This document shows, in pieces, positions 62,937-64,000 of a stretch of 64,000 bases of DNA. The notes below the pieces were generated by a model. The model saw only the letters and a list, made by a program, of their open reading frames with translations, searched no databases and was not told the DNA's origin. The DNA is taken from positions 682,001-746,000 of the forward strand of contig NZ_CP022464.2 of the NCBI RefSeq assembly GCF_002234575.2. The letters run 5' to 3'. The stretch comes from Enterocloster bolteae. GTDB lineage: Bacteria; Bacillota; Clostridia; Lachnospirales; Lachnospiraceae. Positions within the stretch are counted from its first letter, which is position 1; the number at the start of each line of letters is the position of its first letter. A program made the translations under genes and the position numbers.

Positions 62937-63317
62937 ATGGATTTAAAGAAAATACACCATGTGGCTATTATTGTTTCAGATTATGAGGTGTCCAGAAGAT
63001 TCTATGTGGAGCTTCTGGGATTTAAAGTGATCCGGGAAAATTACAGGCCGGAAAAAGATGACTATAAGCTGGATCTGGAGCTGGACGGGTGCGAACTGGA
63101 GCTGTTTTCAGGGAAGCATAATCCTCCCAGGCCAAGTTACCCTGAAGCCCTGGGACTGAGACACCTGGCTTTCCGGGTGGAGGATATGGATGCTGCCGTG
63201 AGGGAGCTCAATGAAAAGGGAGTGGATACAGAGCCTGTCCGCATGGACCAGTTTACAGGCAGGAGAATGACGTTCTTTCATGATCCCGACGGCCTGCCGC
63301 TGGAATTACATGAATGA
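62937..63317 (+). CDS. VOC-family metalloenzyme (glyoxalase I-like)
   Basis: A 126-residue vicinal-oxygen-chelate protein. KIHHVAIIVSDYEVSRRFYV and LRHLAFRVEDMDAAVRELNE mark the two halves, and the end FFHDPDGLPLELHE carries the metal Glu. His ligands are in HHVAI and LRHLAF. It is similar to the small GloA2/YaeR-type lyases, but lactoylglutathione is unlikely as substrate in Clostridia that lack glutathione. The 3' end overlaps the convergent antiporter gene by 12 bp. Confidence 0.85.
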   Translation: MDLKKIHHVAIIVSDYEVSRRFYVELLGFKVIRENYRPEKDDYKLDLELDGCELELFSGKHNPPRPSYPEALGLRHLAFRVEDMDAAVRELNEKGVDTEPVRMDQFTGRRMTFFHDPDGLPLELHE

Positions 63318-64000
63318 GGTGAAGGCAGTGCGTCCGGCCCGGATCCGGTCATGGTACAGGGCCGTAATCAGGTTCCACAGGGGAACCAGATACAGGTAAA
63401 AAGCATAAAACATGCATCCCATGGGAGCGCCGATGGCGGCCACCGGCACAGTGCCGGCAATACCCCAGGGAATCAGGGCTGCAATGAGAATGGCTGTGTC
63501 CTCCAGCGCGAGGGCCAGCTTTTCCTTTTTGGGGTAAAGCCCGTCGCACATCTGGCAGGTAAGGATGGTGGCCAGGCTCTGGTTGCAGCTGACCGCACAG
63601 GAGAGGACCGAGGTCACCAGGACAGTGCCAAAGGGAGTAAGGCGCCGGGCAGACCTTAAAAGGGCATGCTTTACCCCGGACAGCAGGCAGGTGTGTGAAA
63701 AGATTCCTGAGTAGGAGGCGGAGATGAGCACGATGATGCCCACCTTTACCATGGAGCGTATGCCGCCACCGTTCAACAGCTGGGCCAGTCGCGTCCCGTC
63801 CTGGGCCTCATATCCGTATAGGAAGCAGCGCAGCAGGACCAGGGGGGAGGCTCCCTGGACAAACAGGGCCACTGCGGCACCGGCTGCAATGCTGACGGCC
63901 ATAGCATATTTTACATCCACGCGCAACAGGGACAGAACCAGAATCAGGACAGCCGGAAGCATGGCGGCCCAGTGGAGGGAGAAATTTGTCCTGAACAGGT
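63306..64000 (-). CDS. Na+/H+ antiporter NhaC family, partial
   Basis: The C-terminal part of a polytopic membrane protein; the frame is open to the window edge (LFRTNFSLHWAA then MLPAVLILV), so the N-terminal part lies beyond. About five hydrophobic segments are visible. LLNGGGIRSMVKVGIIVLIS and VLSCAVSCNQSLATILTCQM with ALEDTAILIAALIPWGI are the NhaC/NhaD-like motifs. It exchanges Na+ for protons. The 3' end overlaps the VOC gene by 12 bp in convergent order. Confidence 0.85.
   Translation of the reverse strand, partial: LFRTNFSLHWAAMLPAVLILVLSLLRVDVKYAMAVSIAAGAAVALFVQGASPLVLLRCFLYGYEAQDGTRLAQLLNGGGIRSMVKVGIIVLISASYSGIFSHTCLLSGVKHALLRSARRLTPFGTVLVTSVLSCAVSCNQSLATILTCQMCDGLYPKKEKLALALEDTAILIAALIPWGIAGTVPVAAIGAPMGCMFYAFYLYLVPLWNLITALYHDRIRAGRTAFTSFM

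Overview
The window reads as chromosomal DNA of a Gram-positive anaerobe of the Clostridia, most likely a Lachnospiraceae gut bacterium (an Enterocloster / Clostridium clostridioforme-like genome is my best guess). Reasons: the rpmE - yqhQ - prmC - prfA gene order, strong AGGAGG ribosome sites, roughly even GC content, an ECF sigma/anti-sigma pair, LysM and ChW-type wall proteins, and gut-type sugar systems (sialic acid, trehalose). The species assignment is inference. I found no tRNA, rRNA, CRISPR array, phage or insertion sequence.

Layout. 1-5.3 kb: end of an M24 aminopeptidase, a divergent cyclophilin, then the translation block rpmE, yqhQ (DUF1385), prmC, prfA, followed by a decayed LysM remnant. 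5.3-9.1 kb: ECF sigma and anti-sigma genes, an AraC regulator and two tandem DUF3841-like genes, closed by a terminator. 9.3-17.0 kb: a sialic-acid operon with its own promoter (binding lipoprotein, two permeases, two tandem Gfo/Idh oxidoreductases, a DapA/NanA-type aldolase, YhcH, NanE). The oxidoreductases suggest that it handles 2,7-anhydro-Neu5Ac. 17.1-19.1 kb: an unusual zinc-ribbon/membrane/leucine-rich-repeat protein. 19.2-23.6 kb: rfbA, rfbB, rfbD (dTDP-rhamnose) and glmM. 23.6-25.9 kb: leuA behind a long, strongly structured leader. 26.1-31.1 kb: a TRAP-transporter operon with an M24-fold enzyme that lacks one metal ligand and an IclR regulator, controlled from a promoter framed by an inverted repeat. 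31.2-33.8 kb: a membrane-anchored protein of unknown function and a TraX-like protein. 33.9-38.5 kb: treR, treP, treC with two perfect TreR-type operators. 38.5-41.4 kb: a soluble hybrid histidine kinase.

41.5-60.2 kb is a large surface-polysaccharide locus: UDP-galactofuranose mutase, an acyltransferase, five GT2 and one GT8 glycosyltransferases, two flippases, an ATP-grasp enzyme, a sugar aminotransferase, DUF2304 and DUF2142 membrane proteins, rfbC with its own promoter, and an ABC-2 export permease without an ATPase beside it. An L,D-transpeptidase with ChW-like repeats lies on the opposite strand inside it. With rfbABD 36 kb upstream, the locus should make a rhamnose- and Galf-containing wall glycan. 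60.2-64 kb: a YgjP-like metallopeptidase, a GNAT acetyltransferase, a cupin, a DUF4846 lipoprotein, a glyoxalase-family protein and the end of an NhaC antiporter.

Least explained parts: the leuA leader, the TRAP/M24 operon, the paired sialate oxidoreductases, the zinc-ribbon LRR protein, and the export logic of the polysaccharide locus.
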